Positions 35,533 to 43,936 are shown, numbered from the stretch's first letter. The stretch: DNA of 64,000 bases from Compostibacter hankyongensis (GCF_039541075.1 NZ_BAABFN010000001.1:558001-622000); one strand, 5' to 3'. Numbers and translations: made by a program. The notes: generated from the letters alone by a model not told the origin.

Positions 35533-36096
35533 ATGCAAGACGAACTGGAGCTCATCCTGTCCGATACCCGCGAAAATATGCAAAAGGCGATCAGCCACCT
35601 GGAAACGGAGCTGACCAAGGTCCGTGCCGGTAAAGCCAATCCCCAGATGGTGGATGGCATTACCGTGGAGTATTACGGCTCGCAGGTACCGCTTGCGCAG
35701 GTAGCCAATATCAACGTAGTAGATGCGCGCACCCTCTCCATCCAACCCTGGGAGAAGCCGCTGCTGCAACCCATAGAACGCGCGATCATCGCCGCCAACA
35801 TCGGTATCAACCCGCAGAACGACGGGCAATATATCCGGCTTTTCCTGCCCCCGCTTACGGAGGAACGCCGCAAGGAGCTGGTGAAGAAGGTACATGGCGC
35901 CGGGGAGCAATCCAAGGTATCCATCCGCAACATCCGACGGGACGCCATCGAGATGGTCAAAAAGCTGCAAAAGGAAGGGCTCAGCGAGGATTCGGCCAAA
36001 GATGCGGAAAGCGAGATCCAGCAGCTGACCGATAGCCACAGTACGCTGATCGACAAACATTGCGGCACCAAGGAGAAGGAGATCATGACGGTATAA
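35533..36096 (+). CDS. frr: Ribosome recycling factor
   Basis: 187-residue factor that splits post-termination ribosomes together with EF-G. Family features: MQKAISHLETELTKVRAGKANPQMVDGI, YYGSQVPLAQVANINVVDAR, and the hinge region PPLTEERRKELVKKV followed by RNIRRDA. Full length and intact two-domain structure. Start at 35533 (MQDELELIL) matches the family. The usual neighbour pyrH is not adjacent. A repeat element lies between it and fabD. Confidence 0.97.
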   Translation: MQDELELILSDTRENMQKAISHLETELTKVRAGKANPQMVDGITVEYYGSQVPLAQVANINVVDARTLSIQPWEKPLLQPIERAIIAANIGINPQNDGQYIRLFLPPLTEERRKELVKKVHGAGEQSKVSIRNIRRDAIEMVKKLQKEGLSEDSAKDAESEIQQLTDSHSTLIDKHCGTKEKEIMTV

Positions 36097-36148
36097 TGCA
36101 GATGCACCTGTCCGCTGCAAGGCAATGGCCGGCGGATCTAACCCTTGA

Positions 36149-36199
36149 AACACGAAGTGTTCATTGAGACCTTTTAAAGTCATTATGAACCGAAATAAA
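36149..36199 (+). repeat. Modular intergenic repeat, copy A
   Basis: Core only. Hairpin AACAC-GAA-GTGTT (36149-36161) is followed by TCATTGAGACC, a variable spacer, CATTATG and CCGAAATAAA. It lacks clear heptamer tracts. It fills most of the 120-base gap between frr and fabD. See copies at 37620, 41954 and 43751. Confidence 0.65.
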
Positions 36200-36216
36200 A
36201 ATCAATTACTTGACAG

Positions 36217-37104
36217 ATGAAACATGCCTTTGTTTTTCCGGGGCAGGGCTCCCAGTTTCCCGGTATGGGAAAATCGCTTTATGATGCCGATGCCCGGGCC
36301 CGTGACCTGTTCGGGAAGGCCGATCATATACTCGGGTTTTCCATTTCCGATACCATGTTCACGGGCACAGCGGAAGCGCTGAAGCAAACGAATGTTACCC
36401 AACCTGCGGTATTTCTGCATGCTACCATCGCCTTCCTCTGTCACGGAGGGAAACCCGATATGGTGGCCGGTCATTCCCTGGGCGAATTTTCGGCGCTGGT
36501 GGCGAACGGGGTGCTGGACTTCGAGGATGCGCTGAAGCTGGTGGTGATCCGTTCCAATGCCATGCAGCAGGCCTGCGAACGTCACCCTTCCACGATGGCT
36601 GCCGTGCTGGGGCTCGAGGATGCAAGGGTGGAGGAGCTCTGCGCCGAAGCGGCGCGCGAAAGCAGCGAGGTGGTGGTGCCGGCTAACTACAACTGTCCCG
36701 GACAGGTAGTGATTTCCGGAACACAACGCGGCGTTGAGCTCGCCGGAGAACGGCTGAAGGCTGCCGGCGCCAAGCGGGTACTTCCCCTGCCGGTCGGCGG
36801 CGCTTTTCATTCGCCGCTGATGGAGCCGGCCAGGCTGCAGCTGCAGCAGGCTATTGAAAATACGACCTTTCATCAACCTTCCTGCCCCATATATCAGAAT
36901 GTGAGCGCCACGGCCGTGGATGATGCCGATACTATCCGGCAGAACCTGGTTAACCAGCTGACCGGAGCCGTGCGCTGGACCCAGTCGGTTCAGGCCATGG
37001 TGGCCGACGGGGCTACCCGCTTTACCGAGTTCGGTCCCGGCAAGGTGCTGCAGGGGCTGATCGCCAAGATCAGCCGGGAAGCGGAGACAGACGGCGTCAG
37101 CTGA
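36217..37104 (+). CDS. fabD: Malonyl-CoA:ACP transacylase
   Basis: 295-residue enzyme loading malonyl onto acyl carrier protein for type II fatty-acid synthesis. Visible motifs: FPGQGSQFPGMG at the start, the nucleophile Ser87 in GHSLGEFSAL, the Arg in KLVVIRSNAMQ, and His198 in GGAFHSPLM. The NVSATAVDDA and FTEFGPGKVLQGLI segments near the C-terminus are typical. No other fab gene is adjacent; fabH is 15 kb away. A repeat element separates it from frr. Confidence 0.97.
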   Translation: MKHAFVFPGQGSQFPGMGKSLYDADARARDLFGKADHILGFSISDTMFTGTAEALKQTNVTQPAVFLHATIAFLCHGGKPDMVAGHSLGEFSALVANGVLDFEDALKLVVIRSNAMQQACERHPSTMAAVLGLEDARVEELCAEAARESSEVVVPANYNCPGQVVISGTQRGVELAGERLKAAGAKRVLPLPVGGAFHSPLMEPARLQLQQAIENTTFHQPSCPIYQNVSATAVDDADTIRQNLVNQLTGAVRWTQSVQAMVADGATRFTEFGPGKVLQGLIAKISREAETDGVS

Positions 37105-37137
37105 CCTGCCGGCTCTCGCCGATTAGCGCTGTCTTTG

Positions 37138-37608
37138 CTAAAGATCCACGCTGCAGTTGATCCATTCGGGATCAAAGCTTGCCTGATATTTTTTATAAAA
37201 ACGAATGGCCGGTTCGTTCCATTCGAGCACCTGCCAGGTCATACCCTTGAAACCGCGTTCATTTGCTTCTTCGATGAGCCGGTCAAACAGCATCTTGCCG
37301 ATGCCTTTTCCTCTCATGTCCTGCGTGACCAGGATGTCTTCCAGGAACATCCGCTGCCCTTTCCAGGTGGAGAAACGGATATAATATAAGGCAAACGCTA
37401 CCACCCGCGGGCTTTCCCCCGCCTCCGGCGCGGTATCTTCGGCTACAAAGGCCCACCATACGGGGGCGGAGCCGAAGCCGCTTTCGGTAAAATGTTCGAG
37501 GGAGACGGTCACCTCGGCGGGCGCCCTTTCGTATTCCGCCAGCTCCCTTACCAGCTCAAGCAGGCGGGCGCAGTCTGTTGCCTTTGCCCTGCGGATCCGT
37601 ATGGTCAT
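37138..37608 (-). CDS. GNAT N-acetyltransferase, diamine/thialysine-acetyltransferase-like
   Basis: 156 residues with a GNAT fold. Acetyl-CoA-binding motif A is seen in LEDILVTQDMRGKGIGKMLFDRL, preceded by FALYYIRFSTWKGQRMF and followed by WQVLEWNEPAIRFYKKYQA. This arrangement is characteristic of the spermidine/spermine and thialysine N-acetyltransferase group, so an amine or lysine-analogue substrate is likely. The start at 37608 (MTIRIRRAKA) aligns with the family. The upstream frame runs into repeat sequence (copy D). Confidence 0.87.
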   Translation of the reverse strand: MTIRIRRAKATDCARLLELVRELAEYERAPAEVTVSLEHFTESGFGSAPVWWAFVAEDTAPEAGESPRVVAFALYYIRFSTWKGQRMFLEDILVTQDMRGKGIGKMLFDRLIEEANERGFKGMTWQVLEWNEPAIRFYKKYQASFDPEWINCSVDL

Positions 37609-37619
37609 GGAGGATTTCT

Positions 37620-37733
37620 GTTTTGAGGTTTGAGATTCCAAAGTTGATTCAATAATTTACTTCGTGCACCATGTCTTTTTATCTGTCTCAGTGAAGGCTT
37701 CGCCTCTCGCCTTTCACCTTTCACCTTTCGCCT
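37620..37733 (-). repeat. Modular intergenic repeat, copy D
   Basis: Read on the minus strand: four heptamers of type GGYGAAA (37729-37702), sharing their end with the hairpin GAGGC-GAA-GCCTT (37706-37694), then CACTGAGAC, a spacer, CATGGTGCACGAAGTAAA (37673-37656), then a second tract of about four heptamers of type TCAAACC (37647-37620). The first tract runs through the stop codon of the trans-sulfuration gene, so its last residues KGER come from the repeat. It fills the gap between that gene and the GNAT. Confidence 0.7.
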
Positions 37734-38949
37734 GATAAAGCGCCTGTTCCAGGTCGCTGATGATATCTTCCACATTCTCGATGCCTGCGCTGAGCCTGAT
37801 AAGTCCGTCCGTGATGCCCGCCGCTTCCCGCTCTGCTTTGGCCACGCCGTAATGGGTCATGGAGGCGGGATGGCTGACGAGGGTATCGCAGGTGCCCAGC
37901 GAAACGGCGCGCACGCAGAGCCGCAGGCTGTCGATAAACTTTTTACCGGCTTCCAGGCCTCCTTTCAGCTCAAAGCTCATCATGGCCCCCGGCATTTTCA
38001 TCTGCTGCTGCGCCAACTGGTAGTCCGGGTGTGCGGCCAGCCCCGGATAGTGTACCCGGCCGACCTCGGGTTGCTGCTCCAGAAAGCGGGCTACCGCCAT
38101 CGCGTTGCTGCAGTGCCGCTCCATACGGAGCTCGAGGGTTTTGATGCCGAGGCTGAGCAGCCAGGCGTCGAAAGGACTGCCGCCGCCGCCGAGCAGGCGG
38201 TAGGTCTTGGTGACCACCTGCGCCATATGATCGCGGTCCCTGCCGATCAGGATGCCGCCGGTGGCGGTGCCGTGTCCGTTCAGGTATTTGGTGGTGGAGT
38301 GAAAGACAAAATCGGCGCCGTAGCGGAAAGGTTGCTGCAGGTAAGGGGTGGCAAAAGTATTGTCTACCGCGGTAAGCCGTCCGTACTGCCGGCCCAGACC
38401 GATCCAGGTCTGCAGGTCCACACAGCGAAGCGTGGGGTTGGTGGGCGTCTCCAGGTAGATCAGGCGGATAGCGGGATCCTGCTCCAGCAGGGCGGCAGCG
38501 GACTGCGGCGCTTCGGGATCCGCGAAGAGGACCTCGATGCCGAGCCCGGGAAGGATCTTTCGGAACACCTCGTCGGTGCCGCCGTACAGCGAATGGTGGG
38601 TCAGAATTTTGTCTCCCGCCTTGAGATGGGCCAGAAACAGGGTGTTCAGGGCGGCCATGCCGGAGCCGTGCAGCAGGGCGGCGGCCTGCAGGGGCTGTCC
38701 GTCCGGTCCGCTGAGTCCCAGGGTCTCGAGCAGGGCGATCTTTTGCTCCGCCTCGGTGGCATTGGGGTGCCCGAAGCGGGCATAGATGTATCCTTCTTCC
38801 TTGCCGGTAAAGCGGTCCATGCCTTGCTGAGCGGTGTCAAACAGATAGGTGGAAGTGGCGTAGATCGGCGTCAGATGCGCATAGCGCGGATCCGCGCTGT
38901 GTCCGCCGTGTATGCAGGCGGAACCAAAGCCGTGCTGTTGGTCGTCCAT
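37714..38949 (-). CDS. Trans-sulfuration PLP enzyme (cystathionine gamma-lyase/synthase type)
   Basis: 411-residue Cys/Met-metabolism PLP enzyme. Start region TPIYATSTYLFDT, cofactor loop GSGMAALNTLFLAHLKAGD, PLP-stacking Tyr in LYGGTDEVFRK, Asp in DNTFATPYL, and the Schiff-base Lys near residue 221 in HSTTKYLNGHG. Methionine gamma-lyases normally carry a Cys two residues after that Tyr; here it is Gly, as in cystathionine gamma-lyase and synthase, so I do not call it a methionine lyase. The C-terminus KGER is encoded by repeat DNA. The start at 38949 (MDDQQHGFG) follows the family. Confidence 0.9.
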   Translation of the reverse strand: MDDQQHGFGSACIHGGHSADPRYAHLTPIYATSTYLFDTAQQGMDRFTGKEEGYIYARFGHPNATEAEQKIALLETLGLSGPDGQPLQAAALLHGSGMAALNTLFLAHLKAGDKILTHHSLYGGTDEVFRKILPGLGIEVLFADPEAPQSAAALLEQDPAIRLIYLETPTNPTLRCVDLQTWIGLGRQYGRLTAVDNTFATPYLQQPFRYGADFVFHSTTKYLNGHGTATGGILIGRDRDHMAQVVTKTYRLLGGGGSPFDAWLLSLGIKTLELRMERHCSNAMAVARFLEQQPEVGRVHYPGLAAHPDYQLAQQQMKMPGAMMSFELKGGLEAGKKFIDSLRLCVRAVSLGTCDTLVSHPASMTHYGVAKAEREAAGITDGLIRLSAGIENVEDIISDLEQALYQAKGER

Positions 38950-39105
38950 AGTACTGGTTTTATTTTTCCGGATGCGGCCGGGTTTACCAGCGTAAAAGTA
39001 CATAACGGCCGGGATTCTGCCGTCTGTCGCCTTGCCGCAGCCCGGAGTTGTTCCGGCCGGGCGGCGTGGCCGGCCTGTCTTTCCGGGCAGGATTTGCGAC
39101 GACGG

Positions 39106-39135
39106 TTGCCGGATGCTTTTTTTGACGTAAATTTG
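39106..39135 (+). promoter_or_regulatory. guaB promoter
   Basis: TTG (39106-39108), 19-base spacer, TAAATTTG (39128-39135). Start codon is 122 bases downstream, giving a long leader. The 308-base gap between the trans-sulfuration gene and guaB holds this promoter and the hairpin at 39204; nothing else is evident. Confidence 0.65.
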
Positions 39136-39203
39136 CGTGCAATTATTTCATCTGTTAATATTTGTTTTTTAATGGTCAGATGGAACCTCGCATATTAAAA
39201 ACG

Positions 39204-39219
39204 CGCCTCTGTGGAGGCG
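39204..39219 (+). promoter_or_regulatory. Hairpin in the guaB leader
   Basis: CGCCTC-TGTG-GAGGCG, perfect six-base stem, 38 bases before the guaB start codon. It may control translation or mRNA stability. It does not match a riboswitch class I can name. Confidence 0.4.
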
Positions 39220-39257
39220 GGATTATCATGCTCGGTTTTATACCTTAATAATTGCTT

Positions 39258-40727
39258 ATGCCCCCCTCAAAGTCTAAATTTTTCGGAGAAGGATTAACAT
39301 TTGACGATGTGCTGCTGGTGCCGGCCTATTCCGAGGTATTGCCGCGGGAAGTGAACATTTCCACCCGGCTTACGCGGGATATCGGGCTGAACATACCCAT
39401 GGTTTCCGCCGCCATGGATACGGTGACCGAGGCGGGCATGGCCATTGCTCTGGCCCGGGAGGGCGGCATCGGCATCCTGCACAAGAACATGAGCATCGAG
39501 AAGCAGGCCGAGCAGGTCCGGAAGGTAAAACGTTCGGAAAGCGGCATGATCCTCGACCCGCTGACGCTCCCCGAAACCGCTACCATCGGGCAGGCGCTGA
39601 AGCTCATGAAGGAAAACAAGATCGGGGGCATTCCGATCATTAACGGCAGCGGCAAGCTGGTCGGCATACTGACCAACCGCGACCTCCGTTTCGAAAAAAA
39701 CAACCGTCGCCCTGTCAGCGAGGTGATGACCCGCGAAAAGCTGATTACCGCCCCGGAAGGAACAGACCTGAAAAAGGCGGAGAAGATACTTCAGCAATAC
39801 AAGATCGAGAAGCTGCCCGTGGTAAACCGGCAGGGCAAGCTGATCGGCCTGATCACCTACCGCGATATCCTGCAGCTGAAGAGCTTCCCCCTGGCGGTGA
39901 AAGACCGCTACGGGCGGCTGCTGGCCGGCGCTGCCATCGGTATCACCGCCGATATGCTGGAGCGCGTGGAGGCCCTTGTGAACGTGGGCGTGGATGTGGT
40001 GGGGCTGGACAGCGCCCATGGTCATTCCGCCGGCGTGATCGCCACGCTGAAAAAGATCAAGCAACAGTTTCCCGATCTGCCTGTGATTGCCGGGAATGTG
40101 GCCACCGGTGCCGGGGCCAAGGCTTTGGTAGATGCGGGCGCCGACGCGGTGAAGGTAGGGGTGGGGCCGGGCTCCATCTGTACCACCCGGGTAGTCACCG
40201 GCGCGGGCATGCCCCAGCTGACGGCCATCATGGAAGCCTTTAACGCCATTAAGCGTACGGGGGTTCCCGTTATTGCCGACGGCGGCATCCGCTATACCGG
40301 CGATATGGTGAAGGCGCTGGCTGCCGGCGCTTCGTGCATCATGGCCGGGTCTGTTTTTGCCGGCGTGGAAGAAAGCCCCGGAGAAACCATTATCTACGAA
40401 GGCCGCAAATTCAAATCCTACCGCGGTATGGGCTCTATCGAGGCCATGTCGGAAGGCAGCCGGGACCGTTATTTCCAGGATGTGGAAGCCGATATCAAAA
40501 AGCTGGTGCCCGAGGGCATCGTGGGACGGGTACCCTACAAGGGGTCGCTGAATGAGGTGGTGCAGATGTTTGTCGGAGGGTTGCGCGCCGGTATGGGCTA
40601 TTGCGGCGCCAAGGATATCCGGGCGCTTCAGCAGGCGCAGCTGATCAAGATAACGGCTGCTACCGTACAGGAGAACCATCCCCACGATATCGTGATCACC
40701 AAGGAAGCCCCGAATTACAGCCGGTAA
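39258..40727 (+). CDS. guaB: IMP dehydrogenase
   Basis: 489 residues; converts IMP to XMP with NAD+, the committed step to GTP. TIM barrel begins with LTFDDVLLVPAYSEVLPREV. Two CBS domains are inserted at about residues 95-205 (MKENKIGGIPIINGSGKLVG; QQYKIEKLPVVNRQGKLIG). Catalytic Cys308 lies in GPGSICTTR. The mobile flap region SEGSRDRYFQD and the GMGYCGAKDI segment are near the end. Full length. Start at 39258 aligns with the family. The DUF4105 gene follows 53 bases later and is probably co-transcribed. Confidence 0.98.
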   Translation: MPPSKSKFFGEGLTFDDVLLVPAYSEVLPREVNISTRLTRDIGLNIPMVSAAMDTVTEAGMAIALAREGGIGILHKNMSIEKQAEQVRKVKRSESGMILDPLTLPETATIGQALKLMKENKIGGIPIINGSGKLVGILTNRDLRFEKNNRRPVSEVMTREKLITAPEGTDLKKAEKILQQYKIEKLPVVNRQGKLIGLITYRDILQLKSFPLAVKDRYGRLLAGAAIGITADMLERVEALVNVGVDVVGLDSAHGHSAGVIATLKKIKQQFPDLPVIAGNVATGAGAKALVDAGADAVKVGVGPGSICTTRVVTGAGMPQLTAIMEAFNAIKRTGVPVIADGGIRYTGDMVKALAAGASCIMAGSVFAGVEESPGETIIYEGRKFKSYRGMGSIEAMSEGSRDRYFQDVEADIKKLVPEGIVGRVPYKGSLNEVVQMFVGGLRAGMGYCGAKDIRALQQAQLIKITAATVQENHPHDIVITKEAPNYSR

Positions 40728-40780
40728 AAAAACCGGCCTGCTTCTCCCGGATAACCTGTACTTTAGGGTTTATATCGGTT

Positions 40781-41968
40781 ATGAAAAACAGGTTACTGTT
40801 CCTGCTTGTCGTTACATCTTTATCGCTGCTTCCCCGGCAGGGCCGGACGCAGCCTGCTCCCGCGCCGGATTCCTGTACACTCCGGATCAGCCTGCTCACC
40901 ATCGGTGTCGGGGACGATCTGTACTCCATCTTCGGACATACCGGTATCCGTGCGACGGATCCTGCTACCGGCATGGATGTGGTATTCAATTACGGAACTT
41001 TCGATTTTTCCGACCCTCATTTTTATCAGAAATTTATCCGGGGCAAGCTGCTCTACTACCTTTCGGCCGACCGCTTTTCCGATTTTATGGCGGCTTACCG
41101 GGAAGAGGAACGCAGCGTAACCGAGCAGGTGCTGAACCTGAGCTGTGTGGACCGTGAATCCATCTTTGCGTTTTTGCGCAACAACGCCCGGCCCGAGAAC
41201 CGTTCCTACAAATATGATTTTTTCTATGACAACTGCTCTACGCGGCCCCGGGATGTTTTTGCCGGCATACTGGGCAACAGCTGGCAGATGCCGGATCAGC
41301 TGATACCCCAGGGCAGCACCTTTCGTTTGCTTTTTAATCCCTATATGGACCGGCATGCCTGGTCCAGGCTGGGCATGAATCTTCTGCTGGGCCGGCCCGC
41401 GGATGTGATGGTAAACAGCTGGCAGTCCATGTTCCTGCCCGATTATCTGATGAAAGCGCTGGACAGCACTTCGGTAAACGGGCAGCTGCTGGTGCGGGAG
41501 AAACGCGTGCTGTACACCCCGTTGCAGACCGCACGGCCGGCGCCCCCCTTCTGGGAAATGCCGTTGTGGTGGTTCATCGCGCTGGGGGTGTTGCTGCTGC
41601 TCTTCAGTGTAGGTCCCGGACAGCGATACAAAAGCATACAGCCCTGGATAGACCGCTGTCTTTTTTTCCTGACGGGATTGCTGGGCTGTCTGATGTTGTT
41701 CATGTGGTATGGCACCGATCACCAGGCCTGCTCGCAGAACTGGAACCTGCTTTGGGCCATTCCCCTTCACCTCCCGTTCAGCTTCTTTACCCAGCGGAAT
41801 GCCTTATGGGTGAAGCGGTATGCCCTGCTGACCTTTGCGCTGGCCCTGCTCGTGCTGGCCGGCTGGCTGTTTCTGCCCCAGGCGCTGCCGCCGGAAATGT
41901 TTCCCGTGATCCTGGTGCTGGCGGTACGCGCTTTTCGGATCTACAAACGTTTCCGGTTTCCGGTTTGA
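40781..41968 (+). CDS. DUF4105-domain membrane protein
   Basis: 395 residues: signal peptide (MKNRLLFLLVVTSLSLLPRQ), a DUF4105 domain (about residues 30-200) with SIFGHTGIRA, VFNYGTFDF, KLLYYLSADRF and YDFFYDNCSTRPRD, then four to five membrane helices near the C-terminus (WWFIALGVLLLLFSV; FLTGLLGCLMLFMWYG; LLTFALALLVLAGWLF). The N, C and H residues in the domain (GHT; DNCST) are reminiscent of a cysteine peptidase or NlpC-like site, but no activity is established. The last codons and stop lie inside a heptamer repeat tract, so the RFPV end is repeat-derived. Confidence 0.85.
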   Translation: MKNRLLFLLVVTSLSLLPRQGRTQPAPAPDSCTLRISLLTIGVGDDLYSIFGHTGIRATDPATGMDVVFNYGTFDFSDPHFYQKFIRGKLLYYLSADRFSDFMAAYREEERSVTEQVLNLSCVDRESIFAFLRNNARPENRSYKYDFFYDNCSTRPRDVFAGILGNSWQMPDQLIPQGSTFRLLFNPYMDRHAWSRLGMNLLLGRPADVMVNSWQSMFLPDYLMKALDSTSVNGQLLVREKRVLYTPLQTARPAPPFWEMPLWWFIALGVLLLLFSVGPGQRYKSIQPWIDRCLFFLTGLLGCLMLFMWYGTDHQACSQNWNLLWAIPLHLPFSFFTQRNALWVKRYALLTFALALLVLAGWLFLPQALPPEMFPVILVLAVRAFRIYKRFRFPV

Positions 41969-42147
41969 GGTTTCGGGTTGATTTGATGATTTACTTCGCG
42001 CATTATGATTTCTTAGTGGTCTCAGTGAAGGCTTCGCCTTTGGAAATTTGATGATTTGATAATGAAATAATCAGCACATCACCAAATCGGCATATCATCA
42101 AATTATTAAGCGCCTTTCCCCTTTAACCCTTTACCTTTAACCTTATA
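41954..42147 (-). repeat. Modular intergenic repeat, copy B
   Basis: Read on the minus strand: an irregular heptamer tract (about 42147-42111), then an octamer-like stretch related to TGATTTGA, then hairpin AAGGC-GAA-GCCTT (42040-42028), CACTGAGACCACTAAG, CATAATGCGCGAAGTAAA, and a tract of four heptamers of type GAAACCG (41981-41954). The last tract contains the stop codon of the DUF4105 gene. The first ends ten bases before the start codon of the alpha/beta hydrolase. It occupies the whole 187-base gap. Confidence 0.7.
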
Positions 42148-42155
42148 AACGAATC

Positions 42156-43001
42156 ATGCCCTATTTGGCCACAAAAGCATTGCCCGCCTCGTCCGGCGGC
42201 ATGTCCTACCGGGATGCAGGCAGCGGGTTTCCGCTGGTGCTGATCCATGGGTTTCCCATGGACGGCAGCATCTGGGAAGCGCATATGGATGTCTTGAAGC
42301 CGCATTTCAGGTTGCTGGTACCCGATCTTCCCGGCAGCGGCGCCTCTCCGCTGACCCACCCCCTCGGTATCGCTACGATGTCCGAAGCCGTCTATGCCAT
42401 GTTGCAACAGGAACAGATCACTTCCTGCATTATGATCGGGCATTCCATGGGCGGGTACATCACCCTGCGCTTTGCAGCGCAGTACCCGCAGCTGCTGCGG
42501 GGCTGGGGCCTGTTCCATTCCACTGCCTTTCCGGATACGGAAGAGAAAAAAAACGGAAGGCTGAAGTCCATACAGCTGATGCATGACTATGGCGGGGCTG
42601 CCTTTCTCCGTCAGATGATACCGGATATGTTTGCCGGCCGGTTCAGGGATACACAACGAAACCAGCTTACCGCGTTGATCCGTAGCCGTGAGGAAATGGC
42701 GGTAGCCTCGATGGAAGCTTATTACCGCGCCATGATGGAACGGCCGGACGCCACTGCGGCTTTGCGCGGGAGCAAAGTGCCCGTATTGTTCATCCTGGGG
42801 AAAGAGGATAAAGCCGCTCCCCTGAAAGATCTTCTCCGGCAGGTATCCCTGCCGCCCACTGCTTCCATACATATCTTTGAAGCGGTAGCGCATATGGGCA
42901 TGCTGGAATTGCCCCTGCCGGTAACCGCCGGTATCATCCGCACTTTTGCCGCACTTTGCCATTTACTGGATACGAAACCGAAAAACCATGACGACAGTTA
43001 G
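42156..43001 (+). CDS. Alpha/beta hydrolase
   Basis: 281-residue cytoplasmic hydrolase without signal peptide. Oxyanion motif LIHGFPMDGSIW near residue 30, dipeptide-stable VPDLPGSGAS, nucleophile Ser97 in GHSMGGYI, acid in ILGKEDKAAP near residue 215, and His in VAHMGMLE near residue 247. Typical of the broad epoxide-hydrolase/haloperoxidase/esterase group; substrate not predictable. Its last 14 bases overlap the SDR gene, so the two are co-translated. The start lies directly beside a repeat tract. Confidence 0.87.
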   Translation: MPYLATKALPASSGGMSYRDAGSGFPLVLIHGFPMDGSIWEAHMDVLKPHFRLLVPDLPGSGASPLTHPLGIATMSEAVYAMLQQEQITSCIMIGHSMGGYITLRFAAQYPQLLRGWGLFHSTAFPDTEEKKNGRLKSIQLMHDYGGAAFLRQMIPDMFAGRFRDTQRNQLTALIRSREEMAVASMEAYYRAMMERPDATAALRGSKVPVLFILGKEDKAAPLKDLLRQVSLPPTASIHIFEAVAHMGMLELPLPVTAGIIRTFAALCHLLDTKPKNHDDS

Positions 43002-43758
43002 ACCGATCGCTATGATCACCGGGGCCACCTCGGGTATCGGAAAAGCCTGTGCGCAGCAGTTTGCCGCCGGCGGATATGACCTGATCCTTACGGGAAGAAG
43101 AGAGGAGCGTCTGCTTGCGCTGAAGCAGGAGCTGGAACAGGCCGGCGATATACAGATACATACCCTCTGTTTCGATGTGCGCGACCGGGAGGCGGTGCAT
43201 GCCGCGCTGGAAGGATTACCGGCAGCCTGGAAGAAGATTGCCGTGCTCATCAATAATGCAGGGCTGGCTGCGGGACTGGCCTCTGTCTCCGAAGGGGATA
43301 TCGACGATTGGGAGGTTATGATCGATACCAATCTCAAGGGGTTGCTATACGTTTCCCGGCAGGTGCTTCCCTGGATGCAGGCCGGAAAGAAAGGACATGT
43401 GTTCAATATCGGGTCCACCGCCGGCAAAGGGGTTTATCCTAACGGTAACGTATACTGTGCCACCAAACATGCCGTGGATGCGCTGTCCAAAGCCATGCGT
43501 ATAGATCTGCTGCCTTATGGTATTAAGGTAACCGCCATACATCCCGGGGCGGTGGAAACGGAATTCTCGCTGGTCCGTTTCAAAGGCGATGCGCAAAAAG
43601 CGGAAGCAGTATATAAGGGCTTTGTGCCGCTGGAAGGAAAGGATGTCGCGGAGATCGTTTTCTTTTGCGCCGGCCTGCCCCCGCATGTCTGCATCAACGA
43701 CCTGGTGGTGACCTCCACGGCGCAGGCGGATGCGCATTATTTCCACAAGTTGATTTGA
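42988..43758 (+). CDS. SDR-family oxidoreductase, YdfG-like
   Basis: 256-residue classical SDR. Cofactor motif TGATSGIGKA near residue 11, LTGRREERL (Arg favouring NADP), NNAGLAAG near residue 88, GSTAGKGVYPNG, catalytic Tyr156 and Lys160 (YCATK), and the PGAVETEFSLVRF loop. The GLAAGLASVSEGDIDDWEVMI stretch matches the YdfG / serine-3-dehydrogenase-like group that reduces or oxidises small 3-hydroxy acids. The start at 42988 (MTTVRPIAMI) overlaps the hydrolase gene. The last codons (KLI) and stop sit in an octamer repeat tract. Confidence 0.9.
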   Translation: MTTVRPIAMITGATSGIGKACAQQFAAGGYDLILTGRREERLLALKQELEQAGDIQIHTLCFDVRDREAVHAALEGLPAAWKKIAVLINNAGLAAGLASVSEGDIDDWEVMIDTNLKGLLYVSRQVLPWMQAGKKGHVFNIGSTAGKGVYPNGNVYCATKHAVDALSKAMRIDLLPYGIKVTAIHPGAVETEFSLVRFKGDAQKAEAVYKGFVPLEGKDVAEIVFFCAGLPPHVCINDLVVTSTAQADAHYFHKLI

Positions 43759-43936
43759 TGATTTGATAATTTGGAGATTTGATATTTCGTGTACAAAATG
43801 CTTTTATTGATGATTAAGTAATCATCAAACGCGGAGCGTTCATTGAGACCACTAAAGATCATTGTGCACGAAATAAATCAGCACATCATCAAATTACCAA
43901 ATTTAAACGCCTTTCGCCTTTTACCCTTCACCCTTA
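43751..43936 (+). repeat. Modular intergenic repeat, copy C (longest, with terminal inverted repeats)
   Basis: Four octamers of type TGATTTGA (43751-43782, containing the SDR stop). Then ATTTCGTGTACAAAATG (43784-43800), hairpin TGATGATTA-AG-TAATCATCA (43808-43827), hairpin AACGC-GGA-GCGTT (43828-43840), TCATTGAGACCACTAAAGAT, and CATTGTGCACGAAAT (43860-43874). The last is an imperfect inverted copy of 43784-43800. After a short AT-rich link come four heptamers of type RCCYTTC (43909-43936), the last containing the sprA stop codon. It fills the gap between the convergent SDR and sprA genes. Confidence 0.75.

Noticed and set aside
37714..38949. Methionine gamma-lyase
   Set aside because: The Cys that marks that enzyme is Gly here (LYGGT), so only the broader trans-sulfuration family is claimed.
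37852..40685. Long frames opposite the trans-sulfuration gene (+) and guaB (-)
   Set aside because: Both are shadows of well-identified enzymes on the other strand.
37620..43936. Short direct repeats considered as a CRISPR array
   Set aside because: Units are 7-8 bp with no spacers and no cas genes nearby; the arrays are simple tandem tracts attached to a hairpin core.
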